From Lachnospiraceae bacterium (GTDB lineage Bacteria > Bacillota > Clostridia > Lachnospirales > Lachnospiraceae), in NCBI GenBank assembly GCA_024403515.1, contig JAKSRS010000007.1, forward strand, positions 1 through 64,000: DNA of 64,000 nucleotides, in the 5' to 3' direction. The position numbers and the translations under genes are program-made. Under the pieces are notes generated by a model, which was not told where the DNA came from, ran no database searches, and saw nothing but the letters and a program-made list of their open reading frames with translations. Positions 19,440 through 28,640 of the stretch are shown piece by piece. Positions within the stretch are counted from its first letter, which is position 1. Each line of letters opens with the position of its first letter.

Positions 19440-19468
19440 TTGACATAAAAATATTATGTCAATATAAT
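19440..19468 (+). promoter_or_regulatory. nrdR promoter with a perfect dyad across -35 and spacer
   Basis: TTGACA (19440-19445), 17 bp, TATAAT (19463-19468): full consensus. TTGACATAA and TTATGTCAA form a perfect 9-bp inverted repeat spanning 19440-19462, which would make a good repressor site. Confidence 0.8.
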
Positions 19469-19523
19469 TGATTATGAAAGTAAAGATTTTGTTCGACTAT
19501 AATTATTGGTAAAGGAGTACCTC

Positions 19524-19976
19524 ATGAAATGTCCATTTTGTAGTCATCAGGATACAAGAGTAATTGACTCTAGACCTGCTGAAGATAACAACTCTATTAG
19601 AAGACGCCGAGTATGTGATGAATGTGGAAAGCGTTTCACAACATACGAGAAAGTTGAAACAATCCCTCTTATTATCATTAAGAAGGACAAGAACCGTGAA
19701 ACATATGACAGAGCCAAGATTGAAGCAGGTGTTTTAAGAGCATGCCATAAGCGTCCTATAGCTGCTGATCAGATTACAAAGCTTGTTGATGAAGTGGAAA
19801 CCGAGATTTTCAACCTTGAAGACAAGGAAATTGAAAGCGGTGTTATTGGTGAACTTGTAATGAACAAGTTAAAGTCAATTGATGATGTTGCTTACATTCG
19901 TTTTGCTTCTGTTTATCGCGAGTTTAAGGATGTTAACACATTTATGGATGAACTTAAGAGCGTACTTAATAAGTAA
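19524..19976 (+). CDS. nrdR: Transcriptional repressor NrdR
   Basis: The ATG at 19524, preceded by AAAGGAG at 19511-19517, gives the standard MKCPFC start and a 150-residue protein; an in-frame upstream start at 19506 overlaps the ribosome site and is rejected. A zinc ribbon (Cys3, 6, 31, 34) is followed by an ATP-cone domain (about residues 49-139) that senses ATP/dATP. NrdR represses ribonucleotide reductase genes. It is a single-gene unit between a consensus promoter and a terminator. Confidence 0.96.
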   Translation: MKCPFCSHQDTRVIDSRPAEDNNSIRRRRVCDECGKRFTTYEKVETIPLIIIKKDKNRETYDRAKIEAGVLRACHKRPIAADQITKLVDEVETEIFNLEDKEIESGVIGELVMNKLKSIDDVAYIRFASVYREFKDVNTFMDELKSVLNK

Positions 19977-20013
19977 AATATATGACTGATTTTTGAATTA
20001 GTTTTGCAACTCG

Positions 20014-20046
20014 GCCTCCAATCTTATGACTGGAGGCTTTCTTTTT
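20014..20046 (+). terminator. Intrinsic terminator after nrdR
   Basis: GCCTCCA (20014-20020) pairs with TGGAGGC (20031-20037) and is followed by TTTCTTTTTC. Confidence 0.88.
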
Positions 20047-20098
20047 CTTTATATGGAAAATACGAATGAAGGATTTTGTTATTTTTTTATCAATATAG

Positions 20099-20127
20099 TT
20101 GACGTTAATCAATAAATAGAGTATTAT
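20099..20127 (+). promoter_or_regulatory. Promoter of the Dpp/Nik-like operon
   Basis: TTGACG (20099-20104), 17 bp, TATTAT (20122-20127), 48 bp before the first gene. Confidence 0.75.
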
Positions 20128-20174
20128 TTCAGCCGTAAGTAAAATTGAATATTTAAAGTACAGGAGAACAAAAG

Positions 20175-21686
20175 ATGAAAAGATTTAAAGCTGTTTCTAC
20201 AGCGCTTCTCATTTTAGCCACAATGGCTATTGCACTTTGCGGATGCAAAGGTGATAAGACGGAGGATAGTTCTTCTTCCATTACTATCGGTATTCCACAG
20301 GATCTTGAAGATAGTCTTGACCCCCACAAAGCAGTGGCGGCAGGAACTAAAGAAATCTTGTTCAATATCTTTGAAGGCCTTGTAAAGGCAGATAGTAAGG
20401 GAGACCTGATTCCCGCCGTAGCAGAGAGCTACATAATTTCAGAAGACGGAAAGACATTTACATTCACATTAAGAAGTGGAGTAAAATTTCACGACGGAAC
20501 AGATGTAACGGCGGATGACGTACTTTTTTGTATAGCTAAGAACGCCGATGCATCAAATGGAGAACCTTTGATCTCGGCGTTTTCTAATATTGACGAGTAC
20601 AAAGTTGATGGAAACAACATTGTTATCAGCTTAAAAGAAGCTGACCCTGACTTTTTACAGTACATGACAATGGCCATCATTCCTAAGGCTAACGATAAGG
20701 CCGATACTAACCCTATTGGTACAGGTCCTTACAAGTATGTTTCACGTTCAGCTCAGGAAAACATCATTTTAAAGGCTTTTGACCAGTACTGGGGTGAAAA
20801 AGCTTATATTTCAGACGTAACATTAAAGATTTGTGCGAATGCTGATTCAATCGTAATGGATTTACTCGGTGGATCAATTGATTTCTTTGCTAGAATTACA
20901 TCAGCACAGGTTGCTCAGCTTCAGAATGCTGATTTTGAAATTCTTGAAGGAACAATGAACCTTGTACAGGCTATGTATCTTAATAATGACTTTGAGCCTT
21001 TCAAGGATGTTCGCGTAAGACAGGCACTTTGCTATGCAGTAGATCAGAAGGAAATCATTGATATTTGTTTCGATGGAAAGGGCTCGCCCGTTGGTTCTTC
21101 AATGTTCCCTGCATTTGGTAAGTATTACATTGAGGAAACAAACGATGTTTATAATACTGACATTGATAAGGCCAAAGAACTTTTGACAGAGGCAGGATAT
21201 CCCGATGGATTTTCTTTCTCAATCTCAGTTCCTTCAAACTACCAGCCTCATATCGATACAGCTCAGGTTATCGTAGAGCAGCTTAAGAAGATTGGCGTAG
21301 ATGCCAAGATCAGCCTTATCGAGTGGGATTCATGGTTATCAGACGTTTATGTTGGACGTAACTATGAAGCAACAGTTGTAGGTGTTGATGCATCTTCAAT
21401 GACAGCACGTGCCATGCTTGAAAGATTCGATTCAGAGTCATCCAAAAACTTTGTAAACTTTAAAAGCGAAAAGTATGATGAACTTATCAGAAAAGCTATT
21501 GCAAGTACTGATGATGAAGAGAAGACAAAACTTTACAAAGAATGTGAGTGGGTACTCACTAACGAAGCAGCAAATGTATATGTTCAGGACTTAGCTGAAT
21601 TTGTTGCAATCAGAAAGAACTACACAGGATATGAATTTTACCCTATCTACGTAATGGATATCGCTAAGATTAAACCTGCAAAATAA
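20175..21686 (+). CDS. ABC transporter substrate-binding lipoprotein (SBP_bac_5)
   Basis: A 503-residue extracellular lipoprotein with a lipobox LCGC (lipidated Cys24) and the family-5 solute-binding fold (PF00496), with segments such as TFTFTLRSGVKFHDG and LCYAVDQKEI. Family members bind peptides, nickel chelates or opines. It leads a five-gene operon (binding protein, two permeases, two ATPases). The short ATPases downstream resemble nickel/metallophore types more than OppD/OppF, so the ligand is left open. Confidence 0.9.
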   Translation: MKRFKAVSTALLILATMAIALCGCKGDKTEDSSSSITIGIPQDLEDSLDPHKAVAAGTKEILFNIFEGLVKADSKGDLIPAVAESYIISEDGKTFTFTLRSGVKFHDGTDVTADDVLFCIAKNADASNGEPLISAFSNIDEYKVDGNNIVISLKEADPDFLQYMTMAIIPKANDKADTNPIGTGPYKYVSRSAQENIILKAFDQYWGEKAYISDVTLKICANADSIVMDLLGGSIDFFARITSAQVAQLQNADFEILEGTMNLVQAMYLNNDFEPFKDVRVRQALCYAVDQKEIIDICFDGKGSPVGSSMFPAFGKYYIEETNDVYNTDIDKAKELLTEAGYPDGFSFSISVPSNYQPHIDTAQVIVEQLKKIGVDAKISLIEWDSWLSDVYVGRNYEATVVGVDASSMTARAMLERFDSESSKNFVNFKSEKYDELIRKAIASTDDEEKTKLYKECEWVLTNEAANVYVQDLAEFVAIRKNYTGYEFYPIYVMDIAKIKPAK

Positions 21687-21705
21687 TTTTTTAGGAGGCA
21701 AGGAT

Positions 21706-22644
21706 ATGAAATATGTTTTAAAAAAGTTACTTACAATGATAATAACCCTTTTGGCTGTTTCTATCCTTGTTTTCTTTGCCTTTTCACTTATTCCCGGAAA
21801 CCCTGCAATAAGCAGACTTGGAACAGAAGCGACCCAGGAAAGTATTGATGCACTAACACATGAGATGGGTCTCGACAGACCTGTAATGGTTCGCTTTGGA
21901 GAGTGGGTAACCGGAATATTAAGAGGCGATTTTGGAATGAGTTACAGCTATAATCAGCCGGTTATGAAGCTTTTGTCACAAAAGCTTGGAACTACTATTT
22001 TATTATCATTAATGGCAATTTTACTTACCGTCCTTTTAGCATTCCCTCTAGGAATCTACATGGCAAGAAATAGTGATTCTAAACTTGATATAGCTTTAAC
22101 TACTATCAATCAGATTATTATGGCAATACCTTCTTTCTTTTCAGGTATTTTGCTTACACTGATATTTGGCGTGACTTTAAAGGTCTTTACGCCGGGTGCA
22201 TTTGTTTCTTACAAAACAAACTTTATGGGGTGTCTGGGATACTTATTCTTCCCGGCACTTTCCATAGCACTTCCTAAGGTTACAATGGTTAGTAAATTAC
22301 TTAAGGATACAGCCTTAAGTGAAGCCAACAAAGATTATGTTCGTACTGCTTATTCAAGAGGTAACAGAACCAAAGCAGTGTTTTACAATCATGTGCTTAA
22401 AAATGCCATGATTCCGGTTATTACATTTTTAGGAATGACTTTTGCAGATATTATTGCAGGAAGTATTATAGTGGAACAGGTATTCTCGGTTCCCGGAATG
22501 GGAAGAATATTACTTACATCAATTTCCGGCCGTGATTATCCTGTGGTTGAGGCAATTATTCTTATTCTTGCCGCTTTTGTAGTCGTAAGCAATCTCGTAG
22601 TTGACCTTCTTTATCATAAATTTGATCCAAGAATTCATGTTTAA
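21706..22644 (+). CDS. Dpp/Nik-type ABC permease (DppB-like)
   Basis: A 312-residue permease with the BPD_transp_1 fold. An N-terminal membrane segment (residues 9-30) is followed by the typical PGNPA segment, and the cytoplasmic EAA loop lies near LKDTALSEANKDYVRTA. It starts 19 bp after the binding-protein gene, on AGGAGG. It forms the channel with the next gene product. Confidence 0.9.
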   Translation: MKYVLKKLLTMIITLLAVSILVFFAFSLIPGNPAISRLGTEATQESIDALTHEMGLDRPVMVRFGEWVTGILRGDFGMSYSYNQPVMKLLSQKLGTTILLSLMAILLTVLLAFPLGIYMARNSDSKLDIALTTINQIIMAIPSFFSGILLTLIFGVTLKVFTPGAFVSYKTNFMGCLGYLFFPALSIALPKVTMVSKLLKDTALSEANKDYVRTAYSRGNRTKAVFYNHVLKNAMIPVITFLGMTFADIIAGSIIVEQVFSVPGMGRILLTSISGRDYPVVEAIILILAAFVVVSNLVVDLLYHKFDPRIHV

Positions 22645-22674
22645 GAAGCGCGAGTGTATATATAGGTGATTTTA

Positions 22675-23475
22675 GTGAAAAAACTTTTTCAGGATAAAAA
22701 GTTAATGATAGGCGCTGTGCTTACAGGAATGGTTGTTATTCTTGCACTCTGGGGTGCGATTAAAACCCCATATGATCCCATGGCAATGGATGGAGCGGCG
22801 AAATTTTCAGGGATATCACTTCGCCATCCAATGGGATGCGATCAGTTTGGAAGAGATATCTTTTCAAGAGTTATCGTGGGCGTAAGAGAAACTATGCTCA
22901 TTTCCGCAAGCGTTGTTTTGATTGGAACTTTCTTTGGAACAATAATAGGTACAATAACAGGCTATTTCGGAGGCTGGCTTGATGAAATCATTATGAGACT
23001 TAATGATGCTGTGCTGGCGTTCCCGTCTGTTTTACTTGCCTTAGTTATTATTGGAATTTTTAACAGTGGAAAGTATCAGCTTATTCTGGCACTTGGAATT
23101 GCTTTTATTCCAAGTTTTGCAAGAATTGTCAGAGGTGAAGTTTTAAAGATTCGAAATCTTGACTATATTCAAAGTGTTAAGTTATACGGAGCATCGGATT
23201 TTCGTATAATTCTCGTTCATATTCTTCCCAACCTGAAGACAGTTTTAATGTCATCTGTACTTATCGGGTTTAATAACGCGGTTCTTGCTGAGGCAGGGAT
23301 GAGTTATTTGGGAATGGGAGTTCAGCCTCCTAATCCTTCACTTGGAAGAATGCTTTCAGAGGCCCAGGCCTTTATTTTTACAAGCCCGTTAACCGCAATC
23401 TTTCCAGGAATCATAATTGTAATAATGATTCTCGGATTTTCACTTCTTGGAGACAGAGTAGGTAAGAAATCATGA
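22675..23475 (+). CDS. Dpp/Nik-type ABC permease (DppC-like)
   Basis: A BPD_transp_1 permease of 266 residues from GTG 22675, which I prefer to the in-frame GTG at 22666 because AGGTGA at 22664-22669 then acts as ribosome site. It contains the HPMGCDQFGRDIFSR motif common to DppC/OppC proteins. Its stop overlaps the start of the next gene (ATGATG at 23472). Confidence 0.88.
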   Translation: MKKLFQDKKLMIGAVLTGMVVILALWGAIKTPYDPMAMDGAAKFSGISLRHPMGCDQFGRDIFSRVIVGVRETMLISASVVLIGTFFGTIIGTITGYFGGWLDEIIMRLNDAVLAFPSVLLALVIIGIFNSGKYQLILALGIAFIPSFARIVRGEVLKIRNLDYIQSVKLYGASDFRIILVHILPNLKTVLMSSVLIGFNNAVLAEAGMSYLGMGVQPPNPSLGRMLSEAQAFIFTSPLTAIFPGIIIVIMILGFSLLGDRVGKKS

Positions 23476-24269
23476 TGCTATATGTTGAGGACCTTTCGAT
23501 TCAGGTCAGAGATAAAAATGCCAAAACCGATACTACTCTTGTATATGATGTTGATCTTACTATGGAAAGAGGTGACATCGTAGGGATTGTAGGAGAATCG
23601 GGATCCGGAAAAACTTTGACAGCACTTTCAATAGCAGGCCTTCTTTCCAGACACAACATGGAAAGAAAAGGAAAGATTATTTTTGAAGGTATTAACCTTT
23701 TAGAGTGCGACAGAAGAGTTTTAAGAAAACTTCAGGGTAATGAAATCAGCATGATTTTTCAGGAGCCTTTAAATTCTTTAAATCCTCTTATCAAGGTTGG
23801 AAAGCAGGTTGAGGAAAGTTTAAAGATCCATACCACAATGGATAAGTTAGAACGTAAAGAAAGAGCTATTAAGGCTTTAAGGGACGTAGACCTTGATAAT
23901 CCCGAAGCTGTGTATAATTCATATCCTCACGAGCTTTCAGGCGGAATGAGACAGCGCGTAATGATTGCTTCGGCGATGATCATAAGTCCTAAACTTCTTA
24001 TAGCTGATGAACCCACAACAGCGCTTGATGTTACAATTCAGGCTGAAATAGTAAATCTTTTAAAGACGATTAATAAAGAAAGCGGCACCGCAGTTTTGTT
24101 TATTTCACATGATTTAAGTCTTGTAAACACTTTATGTGAAAGAGTGTTGGTTATGCAAAACGGATATGTTGTTGAAAGCGGTATATGTGATGATATTTTC
24201 CACCATCCTAAGATGGAATATACTCAAAAACTTGTAGCAGCGATTCCTAAAAATCCTTTTGTGAACTGA
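23472..24269 (+). CDS. Dpp/Nik-type ABC ATPase (DppD/NikD-like)
   Basis: A 265-residue ATPase with GESGSGKTLTA (Walker A), LSGGMRQRV signature and LLIADEPTTALDV Walker B. It lacks the C-terminal oligopeptide_HPY extension with its cysteine motif that the second operon's OppD (41388-42392) has, which is the state seen in NikD- and CntD-like ATPases. Translation is coupled to the permease gene upstream. An ATG at 23475 is an equally plausible start. Confidence 0.88.
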   Translation: MMLYVEDLSIQVRDKNAKTDTTLVYDVDLTMERGDIVGIVGESGSGKTLTALSIAGLLSRHNMERKGKIIFEGINLLECDRRVLRKLQGNEISMIFQEPLNSLNPLIKVGKQVEESLKIHTTMDKLERKERAIKALRDVDLDNPEAVYNSYPHELSGGMRQRVMIASAMIISPKLLIADEPTTALDVTIQAEIVNLLKTINKESGTAVLFISHDLSLVNTLCERVLVMQNGYVVESGICDDIFHHPKMEYTQKLVAAIPKNPFVN

Positions 24270-24289
24270 TTATTTTCGGAGATTATCTG

Positions 24290-25021
24290 ATGGAAGAAGT
24301 ATTAAAGGTCGAAGGCCTTTGCGTTGAATTTAAAAAAGATAAAAAACCTTTTTTGGCAGTCAATAATGTTTCTTTTGACGTTAAAGAAGGTGAAATAATG
24401 GGCCTTATAGGCGAGTCCGGCTGTGGAAAGTCAACCTTATCACGTGCAATTCTCGGGATTCAGAAGGCCGGTGTAAGCGGAAGCGTAAACCATAAATACA
24501 AAAGACCTCAGATGGTCTTTCAAGATCCCGCCGGTTCTTTAAACCCTTCCAAGAAGATTGGTTTTATTTTGGAAGAGCCCATAAGAGTAAAGGGTCATTT
24601 TGACAAGGAAGAACGCCAAAGAAGAGTCCTTGATATGATGGCCAAGGTTGATTTGGACCCTGCACTTTTAGACAGATATCCCCATGAACTTTCTGGCGGC
24701 CAGAGGCAGAGAATATGTATTGCAGCCGCACTTATGCAGGAACCCAGATTTCTTATAGCTGACGAACCTGTATCAGCACTTGATGTTACGGTTCAAAGCC
24801 AGATACTTGAACTTTTGAAAAAACTCCATCAGGAACTGAATCTTTCTATACTTTTCATCACGCATGATATAAGAGTAGCTTACAGTCTTTGTGACAGGGT
24901 AATGGTTATGAAAAAAGGTCAGATAGTTGAGATGGGGCCCAGAGATGAGGTTTATTTTAACTGTAAAGATCCATACACAAAAAGCCTTATGGACGCTGCG
25001 AGAACCAAGTACAGTTCGTAA
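24290..25021 (+). CDS. Dpp/Nik-type ABC ATPase (DppF/NikE-like)
   Basis: A 243-residue ATPase with GESGCGKSTLSRA, the LSGGQRQRICIA signature and LIADEPVSALDVT. Like its partner it ends soon after the nucleotide-binding domain and has no oligopeptide C-terminal extension. It is the last gene of the operon; I see no strong terminator in the 80 bp that follow, only AT-rich sequence before the next promoter. Confidence 0.88.
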   Translation: MEEVLKVEGLCVEFKKDKKPFLAVNNVSFDVKEGEIMGLIGESGCGKSTLSRAILGIQKAGVSGSVNHKYKRPQMVFQDPAGSLNPSKKIGFILEEPIRVKGHFDKEERQRRVLDMMAKVDLDPALLDRYPHELSGGQRQRICIAAALMQEPRFLIADEPVSALDVTVQSQILELLKKLHQELNLSILFITHDIRVAYSLCDRVMVMKKGQIVEMGPRDEVYFNCKDPYTKSLMDAARTKYSS

Positions 25022-25098
25022 TTTTTAAAAGAAATTTTAACTATCCGTTAATTTTATCAAAAAGGGTTAATTTTAGACCCTTAAGACCGATATATTAG

Positions 25099-25127
25099 TT
25101 GCAAGGCATTCATGAATAGGTTATAAT
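25099..25127 (+). promoter_or_regulatory. Promoter of the small unknown gene
   Basis: TTGCAA (25099-25104), 17 bp, TATAAT (25122-25127). Confidence 0.7.
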
Positions 25128-25186
25128 AACCAAGTAGTTAACTGTTTATGTTAACCTTTAATTATTTGTGAAAGGTGGTGAGTGCA

Positions 25187-25582
25187 TTGGCAATTAACGG
25201 AATTGGCGGATTTGGTGGATTTGAAAATTACAAAATAATGAATATTCCCAAGGTGGATGTTGAGACTGTAAAGAAGCAGGATGAAGAAGCGCTTGAACTT
25301 CAGAACCAGCCTAAGCTCGATGCACCTGTTGCTAACACTGCTACTGAGGATAACAGAAGCAAGTCAGCAGACCTTGATAATATATCTTTAAACTTTAACA
25401 AGGGTGATGATTACTCCTACATTGGTTCAGAGAGTGATATCAATAACCTTGATATGCAAAAGGCAATCTCTGATATGCGCAAGGATAAGATTTTAGAAGA
25501 CTACCAGTATTTTGTAGGTTCAAGTGAAAATCTTATGACCAACTTCAATAATGAAGATGGCGCAGTATTCATGAAATTTTAA
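25187..25582 (+). CDS. Small protein of unknown function
   Basis: I do not recognise this gene. TTG 25187 is the likely start because AGGTGG lies 8 bp before it; two in-frame GTG codons at 25175 and 25178 fall in that ribosome site. The 131-residue product begins with a glycine-rich MAINGIGGFGG, has no signal peptide or membrane segment, is acidic and low-complexity in the middle, and ends with an amphipathic segment (AISDMRKDKILEDYQYFVG). It has its own promoter and a strong terminator, so it is a single-gene unit and may be well expressed. Confidence 0.7.
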   Translation: MAINGIGGFGGFENYKIMNIPKVDVETVKKQDEEALELQNQPKLDAPVANTATEDNRSKSADLDNISLNFNKGDDYSYIGSESDINNLDMQKAISDMRKDKILEDYQYFVGSSENLMTNFNNEDGAVFMKF

Positions 25583-25597
25583 ATAGTTGTTTACTTA

Positions 25598-25672
25598 GCA
25601 TCTGCCGGATACTGAGAAAGAGCCCAAAACTTTCTTTTGGACCTGTCTCAATATTTAGCAGATGTTTTTTTT
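25598..25672 (+). terminator. Intrinsic terminator after the small unknown gene
   Basis: CATCTGC (25599-25605) pairs with GCAGATG (25658-25664), with inner helices (TGAGA/TCTCA, CAAAA/TTTTG), followed by eight T. Confidence 0.85.
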
Positions 25673-25692
25673 GTGCTTTTATGATATTATAA

Positions 25693-25736
25693 TTTCGCAT
25701 TATTAGTGAATTCGGTCAGGCTATGGCCGTGCGAAA
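25693..25736 (+). other. Structured leader upstream of yqeG
   Basis: TTTCGCA (25693-25699) pairs with TGCGAAA (25730-25736); an inner GGC/GCC helix lies in between. A TATAAT overlaps its start at 25688-25693, without a clear -35. The role is unknown. Confidence 0.35.
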
Positions 25737-25778
25737 TAAAGAATATCTTTTTTATTTTGCAATGGAAACGGAGATAAT

Positions 25779-26291
25779 ATGTTTGATAGTTTTTATCCGG
25801 GAGAATGGATTGATTCTACCTATGACATTGATTTTAAATCATTTTACGATAACGGTTACAAAGGGGTAGTTTTTGACGTGGACAATACTCTTGTCTGTCA
25901 CGGGGCGCCCATGAATGATCAGGCTTATGAGCTTATAATGAGTTTGAAAAACATGGGATACGGTGTTTTATTTCTTTCTAACAACAAAGAGCCCAGAGTT
26001 AAGTCCTTTAATGAATCTGTTGACTGTAAATATATATTTAAGGCTGGAAAGCCCAACCCTAAAAACTATTTAAAGGCTTGTGAAATTTTAGGGACCAATA
26101 AGGATAATACCCTTTTTGTAGGTGATCAGCTATTTACAGATGTCTGGGGAGCCAATAAAGCCGGGCTTTATTCAATACTTGTTAAACCAATTGATAAGCA
26201 TGAAGAGATTCAGATTGTTTTGAAAAGAAGGCTTGAATGGATTGTGTTAAAAGCCTATAAAAGAAAACTTAGAAAAGAAGGAAAAATGTGA
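25779..26291 (+). CDS. YqeG-family HAD IIIA phosphatase
   Basis: A 170-residue HAD-superfamily phosphatase. The nucleophile motif is VFDVDNTLV (Asp33, Asp35), motif II is FLSNN and motif III GDQLFTDVWGAN. YqeG proteins are related to mitochondrial Gep4 and are predicted to act on phosphatidylglycerophosphate or a similar phosphoester, but the bacterial substrate is not settled. It overlaps the start of aroQ by a few bases, so the two are coupled. Confidence 0.88.
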   Translation: MFDSFYPGEWIDSTYDIDFKSFYDNGYKGVVFDVDNTLVCHGAPMNDQAYELIMSLKNMGYGVLFLSNNKEPRVKSFNESVDCKYIFKAGKPNPKNYLKACEILGTNKDNTLFVGDQLFTDVWGANKAGLYSILVKPIDKHEEIQIVLKRRLEWIVLKAYKRKLRKEGKM

Positions 26292-26728
26292 TGAAAATTC
26301 TTGTTATAAACGGACCTAACCTGAATATGCTTGGAAAGCGTGACAAGGCTCAGTATTCAGCAAGAACTTATGCGGAGCTTTTGGATATGATTTCCAAAAA
26401 GGCAGATGAGATGAAGGTTACGGTTGACTTTTACCAGAGCAACCATGAAGGCGCTATCATCGACAGACTTCAGCTTGCGATGGAAGATGGGACTGATGCA
26501 ATTATCATAAACGCAGGAGCCTATACTCACTATAGTTATGCCATTCACGATGCGCTCGAGATTATTAATATGCCCAAAATCGAAGTGCATATTTCCAATA
26601 TTTATGAAAGAGAAGCCTTCAGGGCTCATTCAGTAATAACTGAAGTATGCAGCCATTCAATTGTAGGTGAAGGTTTTGAAGGATACCTTCATGCTATGGA
26701 GGTAATTAAGGAGGCTTTAGGTGAATAA
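26291..26728 (+). CDS. aroQ: 3-dehydroquinate dehydratase, type II
   Basis: A 145-residue type II dehydroquinase of the shikimate pathway. The start MKILVINGPNLNMLG is standard; the GTG three bases earlier (26288) is an alternative. Family motifs present are GPNLN, INAGAYTHYS (substrate Asn and His) and EVHISN (catalytic His). The active-site tyrosine lies in a slightly altered lid, QYSARTY. AAGGA in the end of yqeG serves as ribosome site. Confidence 0.94.
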   Translation: MKILVINGPNLNMLGKRDKAQYSARTYAELLDMISKKADEMKVTVDFYQSNHEGAIIDRLQLAMEDGTDAIIINAGAYTHYSYAIHDALEIINMPKIEVHISNIYEREAFRAHSVITEVCSHSIVGEGFEGYLHAMEVIKEALGE

Positions 26729-28610
26729 GTTTCTTTCTTTTGAAAATAATATTAAAAAAGCACCGTGGTCATACTATGTAATTCTTATATTAGAAGCATT
26801 TTTAGGTACATATGGTCTGGGCTATATCATGAGTCTTTCCAAGGAAAGAGTGCTTAGCGGAAGTTTTCTTTCTGTTTTTATTTTTGCAGGAATACTTGTT
26901 TTTTTAAACTGGACCCACAAGAACGTTAAAGCTTCGCTTGATATGAAAGAAAGAAAGCGAAGGAATTGCTGGAGTGTGATTACTGCTTTTATTTTTTCGG
27001 TACTTTTGGTTTTTGGATATCAGCTTGAAAACTTAAAAATGTCAGAAGGTGGCTTTAAGGGAAAGTTTCATATACTCATTATGGCTTTTTGCCTTACCTT
27101 CTTTATATATCCTTTTGTAAATCTTGTTTATATGGCCGCTGAAAGGGTTAGAGACGGCGTAGGCTTTAAAGAAGCTTCCGTGAATTTAAAGAAGACTTTC
27201 TTTATTTCGTGGATAGTGATTTTCCTTGCGTATATACCGGCATTTCTTGCTTATTATCCCATTGTTATGTCCTATGATTTTCATGCGCAGGTGCTAATGT
27301 CTGAACGCGGATATATCTGGTTTTCACAGCACCATCCTCAGATCCATACCTTTCAGATATCATGTTTTTATAACCTTGGAAAGGCAATCGGATCACCTCA
27401 GACAGGAATGGCTTTTATGGCCATATTCCATATGCTAGTTATGAGTGTTTGTATGGCTTATGCGGTTGTTGTGGTTTCAAAGCTTATAAAACATAAACTT
27501 ACACCTTATATTATGACAGCGATTTTCGCCATCTATCCGGTTAATGCAGTCTTAACTGTAAGCACGACCAAAGATACTATGTTTACAGCATTGTTTTTAC
27601 TTTTCTTTTGCACCGTATTTGACAGATTTGTTTTTGCTGACAGTCAAAAGAAAAAGATACTAATGGATGTGGCTGTCGTATTATCAGGAATTATCATGTC
27701 TTTATACCGAATGAATGCAAGCTACGCAGTTGTAGCTGCATCTGTAGTTTTGGTACTTTTTGTTCCTAAAAAGCAGAAATTGCTCATTTTGGCTATGGGC
27801 ATTTTGATTTTTGGGGGATTTAAGGCATCTTACGAGGGCATTAGAGCAGGGCTTGGTACGCAGATTGGTAAAGAACCTATAGAAATGTATAGTGTCATAA
27901 TTCAGGCCTTTGCCAGAGTTGGACATTATCACGCCAATGATATGGATGATGAAACAAGGGCGATGATAAATATGTATGTGCCCGAAGAATGCTGGATTGA
28001 ATATAATCCTCAGCTTTCAGATCCTTGCAAAGCGTCAGCAGGATTTGTTTACTGGGAAAACTGGAAGCCGGATATGGGGGCTGTGATAACAACCTTCTTT
28101 AAACTGTTTGCAAAGTATCCCAATGAGTTTATAGATTCATTTTTGGAAACAAACAGAGGCTACTGGTTCATCGATGACACTTCTTTTGCCAACTGTCTTG
28201 GTGAAGGGCTTGAAGGTCGAATGGGACTTGTTTATACCTACAATTCATCCTATTCACCGGGAGAAGTAGAAGAGATTCTTCATGAGTCCAAGTGGCCCTG
28301 GATGGAAAATATATATGAAAACATCGTAAGCGCAAACGCTTTCATGAACTGGCCGGTGTTATCTTTATTTTTCAAGACATCTTTCTACTGCATAGTGCTT
28401 GTATGGCTTTTCTTTATCAATATTTATATTAAAGATTACAAAGCACTCGGACTTTTGGTGCTTCCGGAAGTATATTTCTGCTCGCTTTTACTTGGTCCCA
28501 TTGTGCAGGTAAGATACGTATTTCCTTTGATGGTGATAATACCTTTATTCATTGGACTTGCCTTTTACGGAAGAAGTAAAAAGAATGAAAGTAGTGAGAC
28601 AAAGGCTTAA
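26721..28610 (+). CDS. DUF6020-family polytopic membrane protein
   Basis: A 629-residue membrane protein with about twelve to thirteen hydrophobic segments. It resembles the DUF6020 family common in Lachnospiraceae, whose topology recalls GT-C glycosyltransferases: a YYPIVMSYDFHAQ motif after the fourth or fifth segment and a QHHPQIHT motif shortly after. Function is not established; a role in cell-surface glycan assembly is inference. The start is GTG 26721, overlapping aroQ by 8 bp with AAGGAGG at 26708-26714. Confidence 0.75.
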   Translation: MNKFLSFENNIKKAPWSYYVILILEAFLGTYGLGYIMSLSKERVLSGSFLSVFIFAGILVFLNWTHKNVKASLDMKERKRRNCWSVITAFIFSVLLVFGYQLENLKMSEGGFKGKFHILIMAFCLTFFIYPFVNLVYMAAERVRDGVGFKEASVNLKKTFFISWIVIFLAYIPAFLAYYPIVMSYDFHAQVLMSERGYIWFSQHHPQIHTFQISCFYNLGKAIGSPQTGMAFMAIFHMLVMSVCMAYAVVVVSKLIKHKLTPYIMTAIFAIYPVNAVLTVSTTKDTMFTALFLLFFCTVFDRFVFADSQKKKILMDVAVVLSGIIMSLYRMNASYAVVAASVVLVLFVPKKQKLLILAMGILIFGGFKASYEGIRAGLGTQIGKEPIEMYSVIIQAFARVGHYHANDMDDETRAMINMYVPEECWIEYNPQLSDPCKASAGFVYWENWKPDMGAVITTFFKLFAKYPNEFIDSFLETNRGYWFIDDTSFANCLGEGLEGRMGLVYTYNSSYSPGEVEEILHESKWPWMENIYENIVSANAFMNWPVLSLFFKTSFYCIVLVWLFFINIYIKDYKALGLLVLPEVYFCSLLLGPIVQVRYVFPLMVIIPLFIGLAFYGRSKKNESSETKA

Positions 28611-28640
28611 AAACAAATGACTAAAAAACTAAAAAATAAG

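Noticed and set aside
19440..19470. NrdR box for autoregulation
   Set aside because: The dyad there does not resemble the NrdR consensus, and only one site is present instead of the usual pair.
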